Shown here: piece after piece, positions 1 through 12,658 of the stretch
Numbering within the stretch: position 1 is the first letter of the stretch
How the letters are laid out: each line of letters opens with the position of its first letter
Assembly: GCA_027315185.1 (NCBI GenBank)
Contig: DAHUYO010000005.1
Coordinates: forward strand, 1 to 64,000
DNA length: 64,000 nucleotides
Direction of reading: 5' to 3'
Source: Acidobacteriota bacterium
Lineage (GTDB): Bacteria; Acidobacteriota; Terriglobia; Terriglobales; SCQP01
Made by a program: the position numbers and the translations under genes
The notes under the pieces: model-generated
The model's database searches: none
What the model was told of the DNA's origin: nothing
What the model saw: the letters and a program-made list of their open reading frames with translations, nothing else

Positions 1-104
1 ACCAGGCTCCAGGGCCCGAGGGTCTTTCTCAGCCGGTGCGCCGGATCCTGGGAGTCGGTGATCAGTTTGTCAATAGATTTGCACTGCAGCAGTTGGCTGG
101 GCAT
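1..104 (-). CDS. Amino acid permease, APC family (N-terminal fragment)
   Basis: Only the first 34 codons lie in the window; the gene runs off the left edge. The reading from the ATG at 104 gives MPSQLLQCKSIDKLITDSQD followed by PAHRLRKTLGPWSLV. The pattern 'KSIDKLI-DS-D--HRLRKTLGPWSL' is the cytoplasmic N-terminus that precedes the first membrane helix in cationic amino acid/APC permeases common in acidobacteria. The role would be proton-coupled amino acid uptake at the inner membrane. The call rests on this short N-terminal signature alone; the transmembrane part is outside the window, so substrate cannot be judged. Confidence 0.7.
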   Translation of the reverse strand, partial: MPSQLLQCKSIDKLITDSQDPAHRLRKTLGPWSL

Positions 105-576
105 CTATGGGCCGATTCTCTCACGCATGCGCGCGGATTGGGGGAGCCGGATGGCGCGTGGCGGGTGGCGCACCGCGGGTGGATCGGGCATGCTGCCTGC
201 CCCAACGCTTCCGCGGTGGGAAACACCTCCGCAGCGCGCGGAATGGTGGGGTATGCCGCTGGCTTGCGTACGGTCGCGCTCCGCGCCGCCGGGGCGGCAG
301 CCCCGTGCCCGCACCGCCTCCAAAACGTATGCCGCCGCCCAGGAGGGCGGCGGTCCCGCCGTTGGCGGGGCCGCCAGAACACGCGTGAGTACGCAGGGCG
401 GGAGCCCTACCCCACGCGCCCGTTAGCCCCCGGCCGAGCGATGCAACCAAGACTCTCAAAACCGCCCCAAATGACAGTGCCGCGGGCGATTCCTCACATT
501 GATATCGCTGGAGTTAGCGGCGCCAGGCCCTGAGAGACGCGGGCCGCGATTTTTGCCCTCGCTTGCCGCCCGGCGG
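105..576. other. Intergenic gap rich in GC repeats
   Basis: No convincing gene in 472 bases. The open frames here have no family resemblance and read as arginine/alanine/proline-rich translations of repeat DNA. The segment at 247-280 is an inverted copy of 56267-56300. The stretch near 395-420 resembles other 'GGGAGCCCTACCCC' repeat pieces, for example near 1845-1862. Confidence 0.6.
247..280 (+). repeat. Dispersed repeat (inverted partner at 56267-56300)
   Basis: The 34-base segment beginning TGGGGTATGCC and running through GGCTTGCGTACGG matches the reverse complement of 56267-56300 with only a few differences. Both copies lie in gaps between genes. Confidence 0.75.
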
Positions 577-1539
577 TCAGCTCCCGGCGGGCGGCTCGGG
601 AACGCCGGAGGCGATCATTTGCTTTAAAATCGCCCGCACGCGCGGCGCGAAACGGCCCTTGGGGCTGGCCTTGAGGTAGCTCTCCAGCATCAGGCGCGCC
701 TGCGGGTAACGGTGAAAGCGCAGATCGAGATTGGAGATCATCAGATACATGTGCGGCTCGCTGGGAGCGCCGGGAAGCGCCGCGGTCAGGTCGGCATCGG
801 CGGCGTTCCAACGCTTCAGGCCGTATTCGGCGCGTCCCTGCTCGAAGCGCCATGTCCAAGCTTTGCGATCGGCGGTTTGGACTCTTGCCAGCAGTTTCAG
901 CGCCTGGGCCCAGTGGCGATGATCGTTCTGCAAGCGGGCCAGCCCGACCGCGGCGTCGGGTTCATGCGGATCCAAACTCAGCGCCTTTTGCCAGGCCTTG
1001 CGGGCTTGGCCGGTCTTGCGCGCGCCCAAGTAGGCGCTGCCCAGCTCCGCGTATCCGGGGGCGAAGGCCGGGGCTGCGTCGAGCATGGAGGACAACGGAG
1101 CGATGGCCTTCTTGTACTGGCGCTTGGCCAGGTAAGCGGCCGCTTTCTTGTAATCCCGCTGCGCCTTGGCGGAGAGGCTGTATTTGCCGAGCGAGGGTTC
1201 ATGAATGATCTCCGGCTTGCGCTGGAGGAAGATGGTGGCGCTGGCCTCCTGACCGGAAACGCCGAGATCCACCTCCTGCTCGGCGGGAATGAACCCGGTA
1301 GCGGTGATGCTGATGTAATAGACGCCGCCTTGCAGGCCGGAGAAGGTGAACCGTCCATCGAGGTCAGTTTGCGTCTGGTTGACGGGCGTCTCGTATTGGT
1401 TTTCCAAGACCACGACGACATGGCCCACGGGCTTATGGCCGGCGAACACCTCGCCGAGCAAGGTCTTGCTGCCGGTGATCTGCGCGGCAAGCGGCAAGGT
1501 AAGCAGAAGCGCGGCGGCGGCGAAGCGTGGACCCTGCAT
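577..1539 (-). CDS. Secreted carboxypeptidase-regulatory-like + TPR protein
   Basis: Predicted 320-residue exported protein. After a hydrophobic signal segment (residues about 5-20, ending LPLAAQ) comes a beta-sandwich of the carboxypeptidase regulatory type (about 25-105: LLGEVFAGHKPVGHVVV, DLDGRFTFSGLQGGVYYISI). Tetratricopeptide repeats follow (about 120-300, with the typical 'A-A-LGSAYL-A-K---A---W-KALSLDP' spacing). Such proteins are usually periplasmic or outer-membrane scaffolds; no enzyme motif is present. The start was placed at the internal ATG rather than 84 bases upstream. It begins the signal peptide directly, and a TACACT element sits 6 bases before it. Function unknown. Confidence 0.72.
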   Translation of the reverse strand: MQGPRFAAAALLLTLPLAAQITGSKTLLGEVFAGHKPVGHVVVVLENQYETPVNQTQTDLDGRFTFSGLQGGVYYISITATGFIPAEQEVDLGVSGQEASATIFLQRKPEIIHEPSLGKYSLSAKAQRDYKKAAAYLAKRQYKKAIAPLSSMLDAAPAFAPGYAELGSAYLGARKTGQARKAWQKALSLDPHEPDAAVGLARLQNDHRHWAQALKLLARVQTADRKAWTWRFEQGRAEYGLKRWNAADADLTAALPGAPSEPHMYLMISNLDLRFHRYPQARLMLESYLKASPKGRFAPRVRAILKQMIASGVPEPPAGS

Positions 1540-1545
1540 GGGGCG

Positions 1546-1551
1546 AGTGTA
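1546..1551 (-). promoter_or_regulatory. -10 element (TACACT), leaderless promoter candidate
   Basis: TACACT ends 6 bases before the ATG at 1539, so transcription should begin at or within a base or two of the start codon. No clear -35 box. Confidence 0.45.
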
Positions 1552-1712
1552 CTCCTGAACACAGGCAACGGGGCCCAGGAATCCGCCCCGGGCGGCGGCC
1601 CCGCCGCTGTGGGCGTGGGGCAATCGGCCATAGGCGCGGCGCCCCGCCCCGTTGCGGCGGTCGCGCCGTCGGCTCGGGGGGCCGCGCCGGGGCGATAAAC
1701 CAACCGCGGAAT

Positions 1713-1748
1713 GGGCTTTCAGCCCGTGGGCAGCGGGCTTTAATCCCG
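1713..1748. repeat. Tandem GGGCTTTCAGCCC / CGGGCTTTAATCCCG palindromes
   Basis: Two adjacent short inverted repeats (1713-1725 and 1734-1748) of the 'GGGCT-N-AGCCC' family also found at 12507-12571 and 58367-58399. They lie between the TPR gene and the ATP synthase operon and could fold into hairpins at the 3' end of the operon transcript. Confidence 0.7.
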
Positions 1749-2015
1749 CGGGCGTCTACAAGGCCGAACGCCCGCCGCAACGGAGACCACGGAACGGCCG
1801 CCCGGCTGGCGGCCCCCGCCGCCCAGAGGGCGACAGCACGCAGGGAAGGAGCCCTACCCCCCGCACGGCGACGGCCCCGCCGCTGGCGGGACGCCGTCAG
1901 GACACAAGCCCATAAGCTGGGCGGGGCGAGCGCGCCGGCAGGATGCCGGCGCTCCCGTCGAGGCGCTGTTTTTTCCGCAACCGCGGGCGCGCGACGGCGC
2001 CGGCGATGTTTCCCT

Positions 2016-2466
2016 TCAGCGCTGGTGGGTTTGCGTGTACTGCTCGCGGGCGGCGAGGCGGACCTGCGCGTGCTGCACGGCCCGCACTGCGGCCAGGTGA
2101 TCCACGTTGGGATCCGCGCTGCGCTCGGCCGCCTGGGCGCTCCAGTGCGGCCAGGGCGCGGGCCGGGTCAATTTCGCCCGGCCACTCGGCGCTGTCGGCC
2201 AGAATGACGGCCTTCTCGTTGGTGATCTCGACGAAGCCGCCGCCCAGAACGAGCAGCGGCGTCTGGTCCGCCGCGGAAACGGGCTCGGCCGTGCCGGCGG
2301 GCTTCCACGTCAGTTCGCCGGCCCCCAACTCCGCCACCAACTGCGCGTGGCCGGGCCGCATGCCGATGCAGCCCAGCAGGGCGGGAATGGAGGCCTCGGT
2401 GGCGGCGACGCGGAGCGCCAGCCGCTCCGGCGTGACCACCTCGAGTTGGAACGTCGCGTCCGGCAT
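2016..2466 (-). CDS. atpC: ATP synthase epsilon subunit, apparent frameshift
   Basis: Central-stalk epsilon subunit of F1; it couples rotation and can inhibit ATP hydrolysis. The N-terminal beta-sandwich is clear (FQLEVVTPERLALRVAATEA, GCIGMRPGHAQLV, GGFVEITNEKAVILAD). The uninterrupted frame continues to 1897 but after DPARALAALER turns into an arginine/glycine-rich tail unlike any epsilon. Dropping one base of the GGG at 2135-2137 restores a helical C-terminus (QAAERSADPNVDHLAAVRAV, ending REQYTQTHQR) that stops at 2016-2018 and gives about 149 residues, normal for the family. It lies 3 bases after atpD. The shift could be a sequencing error or a real mutation. Confidence 0.8.
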
Positions 2467-2469
2467 GGC

Positions 2470-4874
<2,405 letters not shown>

Positions 4875-4883
4875 AGGCGCCGG

Positions 4884-6482
<1,599 letters not shown>

Positions 6483-6547
6483 AATCGTTGGCCTGTCACC
6501 CTGCCCCGCCGGGGCGGGGCCGTTGGGTTATTGTCTCCCGTTTGCTT

Positions 6548-7090
6548 TTATTGCTCCAGTAGCCCGCGGCGCAGGCGGTCCAAGCGGCCGCGCAGGCTGC
6601 CATCGTAGACGGTGTCGCCCACCCTGGCCAGGAAACCGCCGATCAAGCTGTCGTCCTGGCGGTACTCGGCTTCAATCCGGCCGCCGGTGGCCGCGGCCAA
6701 GTCGCGCTCAATGGCGGCGCGCTCGGCCGCCGGCAGGGGGCGCACCGTGAAGATCTCCGCCCGCTGCACGCCCTGGCGGCGGCGCCAGAGGTGCTCGAAG
6801 GCGGCGGCGATGGCGGGGATGTCAGTGGCGCGACGGCGGCTGACGGTCACCGCCAAGAAGTTGCGCATGATCCGCGAGAGGCCCAAACGGTAAGCCAGCG
6901 CCTCCAGCACCGCCTGCTTCTGCGGCAGGGAGACGGCGGGGCTGGCCATGGCCAGGCGCAGTTCGCGCGAGCCGGCGATCAGTCCGGCCAGCTCGGCCAG
7001 TTCGCGGTCCAGCGCCGCGGCGTCGGCCTTGCCATCGGCGACGACGCCGAGCAGGGCTTGGGCGTAATGTTCCGCGACCACTCCGGGCAT
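6548..7090 (-). CDS. atpH: ATP synthase delta subunit
   Basis: Peripheral-stalk protein connecting the F1 head to the b subunits, 180 residues, the standard length. The N-terminal six-helix domain (AEHYAQALLGVVADG, LPQKQAVLEAL, LSRIMRNFLAVTVSRRRATDI) and the C-terminal part (TVRPLPAAERAAIERDLAAATG, DDSLIGGFLARVGDTVYDGSLRGRLDRLR) match the family. The DSLIGG--- ARVGD--YD signature near the end is diagnostic. It is 8 bases from the b subunit gene. Confidence 0.95.
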   Translation of the reverse strand: MPGVVAEHYAQALLGVVADGKADAAALDRELAELAGLIAGSRELRLAMASPAVSLPQKQAVLEALAYRLGLSRIMRNFLAVTVSRRRATDIPAIAAAFEHLWRRRQGVQRAEIFTVRPLPAAERAAIERDLAAATGGRIEAEYRQDDSLIGGFLARVGDTVYDGSLRGRLDRLRRGLLEQ

Positions 7091-7098
7091 CGGGGCTC

Positions 7099-7893
7099 CT
7101 AAACCGGCTGCCGGCCGGCGGCGGCGAAATGCCCGGCCGCCTGCCGGACCAACACTTCATCCATTTCCGCATTGACGTCGCGCCGCAGGCGGCGCTCCGC
7201 CACCGCCACGGCCAATTCCGCGGCATAGTGGCGCAGCTCCTGGCGCGCCGTCTGGCTGCTGGCCGCAATTTGCCGCGCCGCGGCGTGGGCGATCTTTTCC
7301 GCTTCCGCGGCCGACTCGGCGGTCAGGCGGCGATATTCCATCTCCGCTTCTTGCCGCGTCTGGGCTTGCAATGCCGCCACTTCCGCGCCCACTCCCGCCA
7401 AGCGTGCCTCAATGGAACGCAGGCGCTCGGTGGCCTCGACCACCGCCTCCTCGGCATCGGCCAAACGGCGGCGGATGGTTTGCGTGCGGTTGTGCATCAG
7501 CCCGGGCAGGGACCAACTTTTCATCCGGTAGAAGATGAAATACAGCACCCAGAGCAGAATGCCGAGATTGATCAGCCAGACGATGGTCCACAGCAGCCCG
7601 GTGGACAGGTGCGTGGCCCGCGCCACGGGCCGCAGCCACAGGCTGACCTGCGTCTTGCTGAACGCTTCTTTCCGCCTCGCTGGCGCGGCGGTGCGCATCA
7701 CCGGCGCGGCGGCACCGCGGCTGACGGGAAGTTTGGCGGGAATCTGCTGCTGCGTGGTCTTCGCCCGCGCGGGCGTAACGGGAGGGATGGCCCGCCAGGC
7801 GGCGAAGGCCGGAAACCCCGCGAACAGCACGACGGCGGCTAGCACCAGCGCCCCCCCGGCGCGGTGGAGCGAAGCAGAGCGCGCGCGCTTCAT
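7099..7893 (-). CDS. atpF: ATP synthase Fo b subunit with long N-terminal extension
   Basis: Stator stalk protein, 264 residues against about 160 for typical b. The transmembrane helix lies at about 98-122 (LLWTIVWLINLGILLWVLYFIFY), followed by the long charged coiled coil (RRRLADAEEAVVEATERLRS to the end). The first 97 residues are extra: a signal-peptide-like hydrophobic segment (about 13-31) and a basic Pro/Ala-rich linker. Similar extensions occur in b subunits of some delta-proteobacteria and acidobacteria. Its start overlaps the stop of the upstream b' gene by 4 bases (ATGA), so translation is probably coupled. Confidence 0.88.
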   Translation of the reverse strand: MKRARSASLHRAGGALVLAAVVLFAGFPAFAAWRAIPPVTPARAKTTQQQIPAKLPVSRGAAAPVMRTAAPARRKEAFSKTQVSLWLRPVARATHLSTGLLWTIVWLINLGILLWVLYFIFYRMKSWSLPGLMHNRTQTIRRRLADAEEAVVEATERLRSIEARLAGVGAEVAALQAQTRQEAEMEYRRLTAESAAEAEKIAHAAARQIAASSQTARQELRHYAAELAVAVAERRLRRDVNAEMDEVLVRQAAGHFAAAGRQPV

Positions 7894-8360
7894 GCGCCGA
7901 CTCCCGGGCTTGCCATCGGGCGGTGGCCCAATACGGCGTGATAGATCTCCGTCGCCATGCCCTCCGCGCCGGCTTCCAACTGCGCCTTGGCCTGGGCCAT
8001 CTCGCGCTCCAAATCCGACTCCGCCTGCCGTCTTGCCTCCTCGGCGCGCTGCCGCGCCGCCGCCAGCAACGCCGCCCGTTCGGCCATGGCCTGCGCGCGC
8101 CGCTCCTCGATGTCGCGATACATGGCGGCGCGAGCTTCGCGCAGCGTGGTCTCGTACTCGGTCAGCTTTTGTTCGGCCAGTGCGATCATCCGCCGGGCGG
8201 CTTCGAACTGGCCCTCGGTACGGGCCCGGCGCTCCGCCAGCATCCTACCGAGTGGACGGTAGAAAACGCGGCGGAGATAAAAGTGCAGCAAGAGAAAAAT
8301 GATGATCGTGGGCACGCTGGCGAGCAGCAGATTACCCAGTTCGTGAAGTACGGTCTGCAT
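7890..8360 (-). CDS. ATP synthase Fo b' subunit
   Basis: Second stator b-type subunit, 156 residues: one N-terminal membrane helix (LLLASVPTIIIFLLLHFYL), then a continuous charged coiled coil rich in Arg/Glu/Ala (RRARTEGQFEAARRMIALAE and onward). Having b and b' side by side indicates a heterodimeric stator, as in photosynthetic bacteria and several other phyla. It is the first gene of the operon b'-b-delta-alpha-gamma-beta-epsilon. Subunits a and c are not in this window. Confidence 0.88.
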   Translation of the reverse strand: MQTVLHELGNLLLASVPTIIIFLLLHFYLRRVFYRPLGRMLAERRARTEGQFEAARRMIALAEQKLTEYETTLREARAAMYRDIEERRAQAMAERAALLAAARQRAEEARRQAESDLEREMAQAKAQLEAGAEGMATEIYHAVLGHRPMASPGVGA

Positions 8361-8754
8361 ACGGATGGCGGCGGTGTTCAGTCGTCAACTGGCGCGCAAT
8401 CGCGATCATCATCGTCCGGCGGCGGCGCATGGATGCTCGTCTCGCTCAGCCTGCCCTGGTTACGCAAACCGGGTCGGGCCAACGTCTCCCCACGTTGTCC
8501 GGAAATGCGGCGCCAGCGCTGAACGGTGCTGAGCGCGGGCCGCGCATGCTCAAGATTGCGGCTCCCGTGGGCGATGCGCTCGGATGCCGCGGGGCATCCG
8601 CCAGGCACCGCCAGCGGTCGCTGCAACAGGAATATTCTACCCAGGCGTTGCGCAAAAGGAAAGGGCCGAAGCGGGCCCGTGAAGAGCTCCGAACGGGCGC
8701 TCGGAAGGGCGCCGCAGGCATCCCGATTCCACTTTCATCCATCTGACCAAAGCT
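8361..8754. other. Divergent intergenic region between atp operon and asnB-like gene
   Basis: About 390 bases separating two divergent transcripts, so promoters for both must lie here. TTGACG occurs on the minus strand just upstream of the b' start but no good -10 partner is seen. No gene, tRNA or strong repeat recognised. Confidence 0.5.
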
Positions 8755-10707
8755 ATGGCGGGCATCTGCGGCTGGGTGGGGAACGCGGCGGGGAACCGTG
8801 CCCAAGCCGCGGCCACCGTGCGGGCCATGGCTGCACGGCTGCGGCATCGCGGGCCGGAGGCGGAAGAGTTGTACCTCGGCGACGGCGCCGTGCTGGGCTG
8901 GCGGTCTTCGCGGCCGCCAGCCGGAAAGCCCCTGGCGGCGCCGATGGGCGGGGCCGGCGACGCCGTCATCGCCTTCTGCGACGGCGAAGTCCATAACGCC
9001 GCCGAGCTGCGTCAGGATTTGCGGGCGCGCGGACACCGCTTCCGCGGCGAAGATACGGGGGAGTTGTTGGTGCATTTGTACCAACAACATGGGGAGTCCC
9101 TGCCGCGGCATTTGGAGGGAAGCTTCGCCTTCGCCCTTTGGGACGCGCCGCGGCGCTCCTTGCTCTTGGCGCGAGACCGTTTCGGGGTGAAGCCGCTGTA
9201 CTTTGCCCCCCGCGCGGCCGCGCGGGGGGGCGGGCTAAGCTTCGCCTCCGAACTCGGCGCGCTGCGCGCCGACCCGGGTTGGGACGATGCGTGGGATTGG
9301 ACGGCGCTGGACTTGTATTTGCAAATGGACCATATTCCCGCGCCGTATTCCGCCTACGCCGGGGCGCGGAAGCTGGCGGCGGGCCATGCGTTGCGCTGGC
9401 GGCCCGAGGGCCTGCGGCAGTTTCGCTATTGGTTCTTGCCGGAGCGATTGGAGGCGCGCGGGGAGGAAATCGCGCGCGGCCGGCCCGGTCACGTCACGGA
9501 TGCCGAACAGGAAGAGGAGCTGTGGGTGCGGCTGCGCACCGCCGTTCGGCGCCGGTTGAACGCGGAGCCGGTGGGACTGGTGCTGAACGGCGGGTTGGAA
9601 ACCGCGGCCCTGCTGGCGCTGCTGCGCGAGGCGCCGGCGGCCTCGGTACAAACATTCGCGGTGGGCGCCGCCCAACGAGCTTCAGGGTTAACGGCGGCGC
9701 GCCGTCTTGCGCGGCGTTTGGGCGCCGAGCACCACGAACTGCGGTTGCGGCCGGAGGCTCTGGCGGCGGCATGGCCGGCCATCGCCGCGAGCGGCGGCGA
9801 GCCTTTGGGCGATGCCCGCGCCGTGCCGCTGTATTTTTTGGCGCAGGCCGCGCGGCCGCGGGTGGCGGCGTGCATGGTTGCCGCGGGCGCGCTGGAGTTG
9901 CTGGCCGGGCGGCCCGAATATGCCGCCCTGGCCCTCGCGCATTACTCGGACCGGCTGCCGCGGCTGCGGCGCGGCGCGGCGGCTGTCGGCCACATGGAAT
10001 TATGGCCGCCGCGCGGCCCGCGCCGCTGGTCCGACCGGGTGCTGCGGTTCCGGCAAGGCCTAACGCTGCCACCGGCGCAGCGTATGGCGGCGTGGTGCAC
10101 GGCGTTCAACCGCGAACAGCGCCGCCGCTTGTGGCGGCGCGCGGTATGGCCCGTCGCCGGCCGTGAGTTGCTGGCGGCGGTTGCGGCGGAATGGCCGCAG
10201 GCCGACTGGCTGAACCAAACCCTGTACTGCGACCTGCGGCTGCGGGTGGGTGACGGGAGCTTGGCGACCCTGGACCGCATGGCCATGGCTCATGGGCTGG
10301 AGGCGCGGGCGCCGTGGCTAGATACCGATTTGGCGCTGTTTCTCTTTTCCCTGCCCGGCCGCCACAAATTACGGCATCTGCGCGGCATGCATCTGCTGCG
10401 CCGCGCGGTCCGCCGGCGCCTGCCCGCCGCCGTTCGGCGCTCCGGGGGGCGGGAGTTTTCCCTTCCGCTGGGCGCGTGGCTGCGCGGGCCGCTGCGCCGA
10501 TTGGCGGAGGAAACGCTCGCCGGCGGCGCGCTGGACGCGGAGTTGGATCGTGACGTCGTCGCCATGATGCTGCGCCGTCACTGGAGCGGGCGGGCGGATT
10601 ACAGCCGGCAGATTTGGAATTTGATGGTTCTGGCGCAGTGGATGGCCGCGGCCCGGGACCAGCGCCGCGATGCACCGGCGGCCCGCGCCCTGCCATCCGC
10701 GGCATAG
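8755..10707 (+). CDS. Asparagine-synthase-like protein with altered catalytic motifs
   Basis: 650 residues with the full two-domain layout of glutamine-dependent asparagine synthase (class II glutaminase, then ATP-pyrophosphatase domain). Landmarks remain: HRGPEAEE, FSFA-like EGSFAFALWD, RDRFGVKPLYFA, FASELGAL, and the C-terminal DRMAMAHGLEARAPWLD. Key residues do not. The protein begins MAGICGW instead of MCGIAGW, so the N-terminal nucleophile Cys2 is Ala and a Cys sits at 5. The PP-loop SGGxDS reads NGGLET, and the GGDELF loop reads GALELL. It is therefore probably not a normal asparagine synthase. No biosynthetic partner genes are adjacent. Its start ATG is fixed by the MAGICGW N-terminus. 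Confidence 0.85.
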   Translation: MAGICGWVGNAAGNRAQAAATVRAMAARLRHRGPEAEELYLGDGAVLGWRSSRPPAGKPLAAPMGGAGDAVIAFCDGEVHNAAELRQDLRARGHRFRGEDTGELLVHLYQQHGESLPRHLEGSFAFALWDAPRRSLLLARDRFGVKPLYFAPRAAARGGGLSFASELGALRADPGWDDAWDWTALDLYLQMDHIPAPYSAYAGARKLAAGHALRWRPEGLRQFRYWFLPERLEARGEEIARGRPGHVTDAEQEEELWVRLRTAVRRRLNAEPVGLVLNGGLETAALLALLREAPAASVQTFAVGAAQRASGLTAARRLARRLGAEHHELRLRPEALAAAWPAIAASGGEPLGDARAVPLYFLAQAARPRVAACMVAAGALELLAGRPEYAALALAHYSDRLPRLRRGAAAVGHMELWPPRGPRRWSDRVLRFRQGLTLPPAQRMAAWCTAFNREQRRRLWRRAVWPVAGRELLAAVAAEWPQADWLNQTLYCDLRLRVGDGSLATLDRMAMAHGLEARAPWLDTDLALFLFSLPGRHKLRHLRGMHLLRRAVRRRLPAAVRRSGGREFSLPLGAWLRGPLRRLAEETLAGGALDAELDRDVVAMMLRRHWSGRADYSRQIWNLMVLAQWMAAARDQRRDAPAARALPSAA

Positions 10708-10863
10708 CCGGCGCCCGGAAATCGGCTGGCGCTGAGGCCCGCGTGCTTGCGCCTGGCACCCGCCCGACGGGCGTGCTTGCGGACGCGATGGGGTGACGCC
10801 GGCACCCACGCCCGGTCCCGGCGGCATTCGGCCGCGATCGCTCCCGGGCGCGGCTAGCGGCGC

Positions 10864-11910
10864 CTACGGCGAAGAACCAGCCGCGCCGCCCGCGCTGGAT
10901 TCACCGCTCAAGGCCATCCGGCAGAGTCGCTCGCACAGCACGGCGAAATCCCAGCCCGCCGCCGCCGCCGACTGCGGATACAAGCTCTTTGCGGTCATGC
11001 CAGGTACGGCGTTGGCTTCCAGCGCCCAAAGCTGGCCCGCGCCATCCAAAATAAAATCCATGCGGGCGTAGTGGCGCAGCCGCAGCGCGGACATCATGGC
11101 TCGGCCCATGGCGGCGGCCGCTTCCCGCGCCGCAGCGGAAACATCGGCGGGAAAAATTTCCCGCGTCGCGGCGCCGCGGTACTTGGCCTCATAGTCGAAC
11201 ATGGCGCTGGGAGCGCGGATCTCCCCCAACGCGAGCGATTCGCTACCGAGCATGCCCAACGTCAGTTCCCTCCCGGCGATGAACCGTTGCACCAGCGCGA
11301 AGCGATCCTCCGCCCAAGCCCGCTCCAGCGCCGGCGCCAGCTCCGCGGACTCGCGGCAAACCGCCATGGCCACCGAAGAGCCGCCGCTGGCGGGCATGAC
11401 TACCGCCGGCAGATCCACCGCCGCAGGCAAGGGCTCGCCCACGGCCAGGCAGACCCACGGGGGCGTGCGGATGCCATTCTGCGCCATCAACTGCTTGGCG
11501 AGGTGTTTATCCATGGCCAGCGCCTGACCGGCCCAGTCACTGCCGACATAGGGCTTGCCCGCCGCCTCCAGCAGCGCCTGCAAGCGGCCATCTTCGCCAA
11601 ACGCTCCATGCACCAGTGGGAAAATCACCTGCGCCGCGCGCAATGCCGGAGCGGCCAGCAGCCGCGCGGCGTCTAGGGCGGCGCGCAACTCGGCCAGCTC
11701 GGCGGCGCCGGGGGGGGGGCCGATCGGCGCGGCCAAAATCGCCGCTTCCGCGGCCGCCGTCAGCGGCGCATCGCCGCCACACAGGTCCAGCACGGTGACC
11801 TGATGCCCGCCGCGCCGCAGATGGGCCGCTACGTTGGCGGCGCTGGCCCAGGATACATTCCGCTCGGGCGAGTAGCCGCCGGCCACAATGCAGATCGTTA
11901 GCCCAGCCAT
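10864..11910 (-). CDS. ddl: D-alanine--D-alanine ligase
   Basis: Cytoplasmic ATP-grasp ligase making the D-Ala-D-Ala end of the peptidoglycan stem peptide; 348 residues, usual range 300-370. Family motifs: N-terminal AGGYSPERNVSWAS (binding of the first D-Ala), HGAFGEDGRLQALLEAAGKPYVGS, AMDKHLAKQLMAQNGI, VVMPASGGSSVAM, RFIAGRELTLGML and the metal-binding ALEANAVPGMT. It stands alone on the minus strand; the C-terminal tail (ESSAGGAAGSSP) is variable. A GACAAT element lies 8 bases upstream of the ATG. Confidence 0.93.
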   Translation of the reverse strand: MAGLTICIVAGGYSPERNVSWASAANVAAHLRRGGHQVTVLDLCGGDAPLTAAAEAAILAAPIGPPPGAAELAELRAALDAARLLAAPALRAAQVIFPLVHGAFGEDGRLQALLEAAGKPYVGSDWAGQALAMDKHLAKQLMAQNGIRTPPWVCLAVGEPLPAAVDLPAVVMPASGGSSVAMAVCRESAELAPALERAWAEDRFALVQRFIAGRELTLGMLGSESLALGEIRAPSAMFDYEAKYRGAATREIFPADVSAAAREAAAAMGRAMMSALRLRHYARMDFILDGAGQLWALEANAVPGMTAKSLYPQSAAAAGWDFAVLCERLCRMALSGESSAGGAAGSSP

Positions 11911-11918
11911 TAGCGGTT

Positions 11919-11924
11919 ATTGTC
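11919..11924 (-). promoter_or_regulatory. -10 element (GACAAT) upstream of ddl
   Basis: GACAAT with an 8-base gap to the ddl ATG, consistent with a very short or absent 5' leader. Confidence 0.35.
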
Positions 11925-12011
11925 GCCGGAAACGTCCGAACCGGCCAAAACGTCCTATATTGCTAGGGAGATGCCTGGCCGGGCCCGATGCCAGGGGACG
12001 GAGCCGCCAAT

Positions 12012-12437
12012 ATGCCAATGACCCTCATGGACGCATCGCCGTTTGACCGCGCCCGCGCCCGCCGCCGCAACTGGATCATCTTGGGCGTGGTGCTGGCCGG
12101 CCTGATCGCCTTCGCCATTCATTGGTATTGGCCGTATTACGAAGCGCGCAAGACCGTCAATCAGTTCATGACCGCCCTCGTGAAGGGAAATTACCAAGAG
12201 GCCTATGCCATTTGGCAAGCCAATCCCCAGGAGTACTCGATGGACTCCTTCATGCAGGATTGGGGCCCGAGCAGTCCCTACGGCGTCATTAAGACCTATA
12301 ACATCCAAACCGTCACCGTGCCGCCCGGGGGCGACGCCAGCGGCATGGTGGTCCTGGTGCGCATCAACGGCATTCATACCGATGCGCGGCTGTGGGTGCA
12401 GAACAGCAACCAGGAAATGAGCTTCTACCAGTTCTAG
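12012..12437 (+). CDS. Small membrane-anchored protein, unknown function
   Basis: 141 residues from the chosen ATG, which has GGGGACGGAG about 9 bases upstream; an in-frame ATG at 11988 is also possible. A cytoplasmic basic N-terminus (RARARRR) precedes one membrane helix (WIILGVVLAGLIAFAIHWYW). A soluble domain follows that begins EARKTVNQFMTALVKGNYQEAYAIWQ, reminiscent of NTF2/DUF4878-like helical starts seen in lipoproteins. No catalytic motif. It diverges from ddl. Not recognised beyond this. Confidence 0.65.
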   Translation: MPMTLMDASPFDRARARRRNWIILGVVLAGLIAFAIHWYWPYYEARKTVNQFMTALVKGNYQEAYAIWQANPQEYSMDSFMQDWGPSSPYGVIKTYNIQTVTVPPGGDASGMVVLVRINGIHTDARLWVQNSNQEMSFYQF

Positions 12438-12506
12438 CCCGCCGGGGACGACCGGCATCCTGCCGGCGATTGGCTGCGCGCCGGGAGGCGCGCCGCCCCA
12501 TGCAAT

Positions 12507-12571
12507 GGGCTGGAGCCCGCGCGCCCGACCGGCTCGGCCGCCGCCCGCCCCATGGAGCGGGCTTCAGCCCG
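12507..12571. repeat. GGGCTGGAGCCC / CGGGCTTCAGCCCG palindromes
   Basis: Two short perfect or near-perfect palindromes (12507-12518 and 12558-12571) between convergent genes, same family as 1713-1748 and 58367-58399. Their place between convergent 3' ends would suit transcript termination hairpins. Confidence 0.7.
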
Positions 12572-12658
12572 TGTGGCGGCGGGCATCGGCCCGCGCCCTC
12601 GGCGCTCCGGAAAGCGCCGCCTGAAACCAGGCGGAAGCACGCCGATCACCCGCCGGTC

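Noticed and set aside
1897..2015. C-terminal extension of atpC in the unshifted frame
   Set aside because: Arg/Gly/Pro-rich tail unlike epsilon subunits; the neighbouring frame gives the expected helix and stop.
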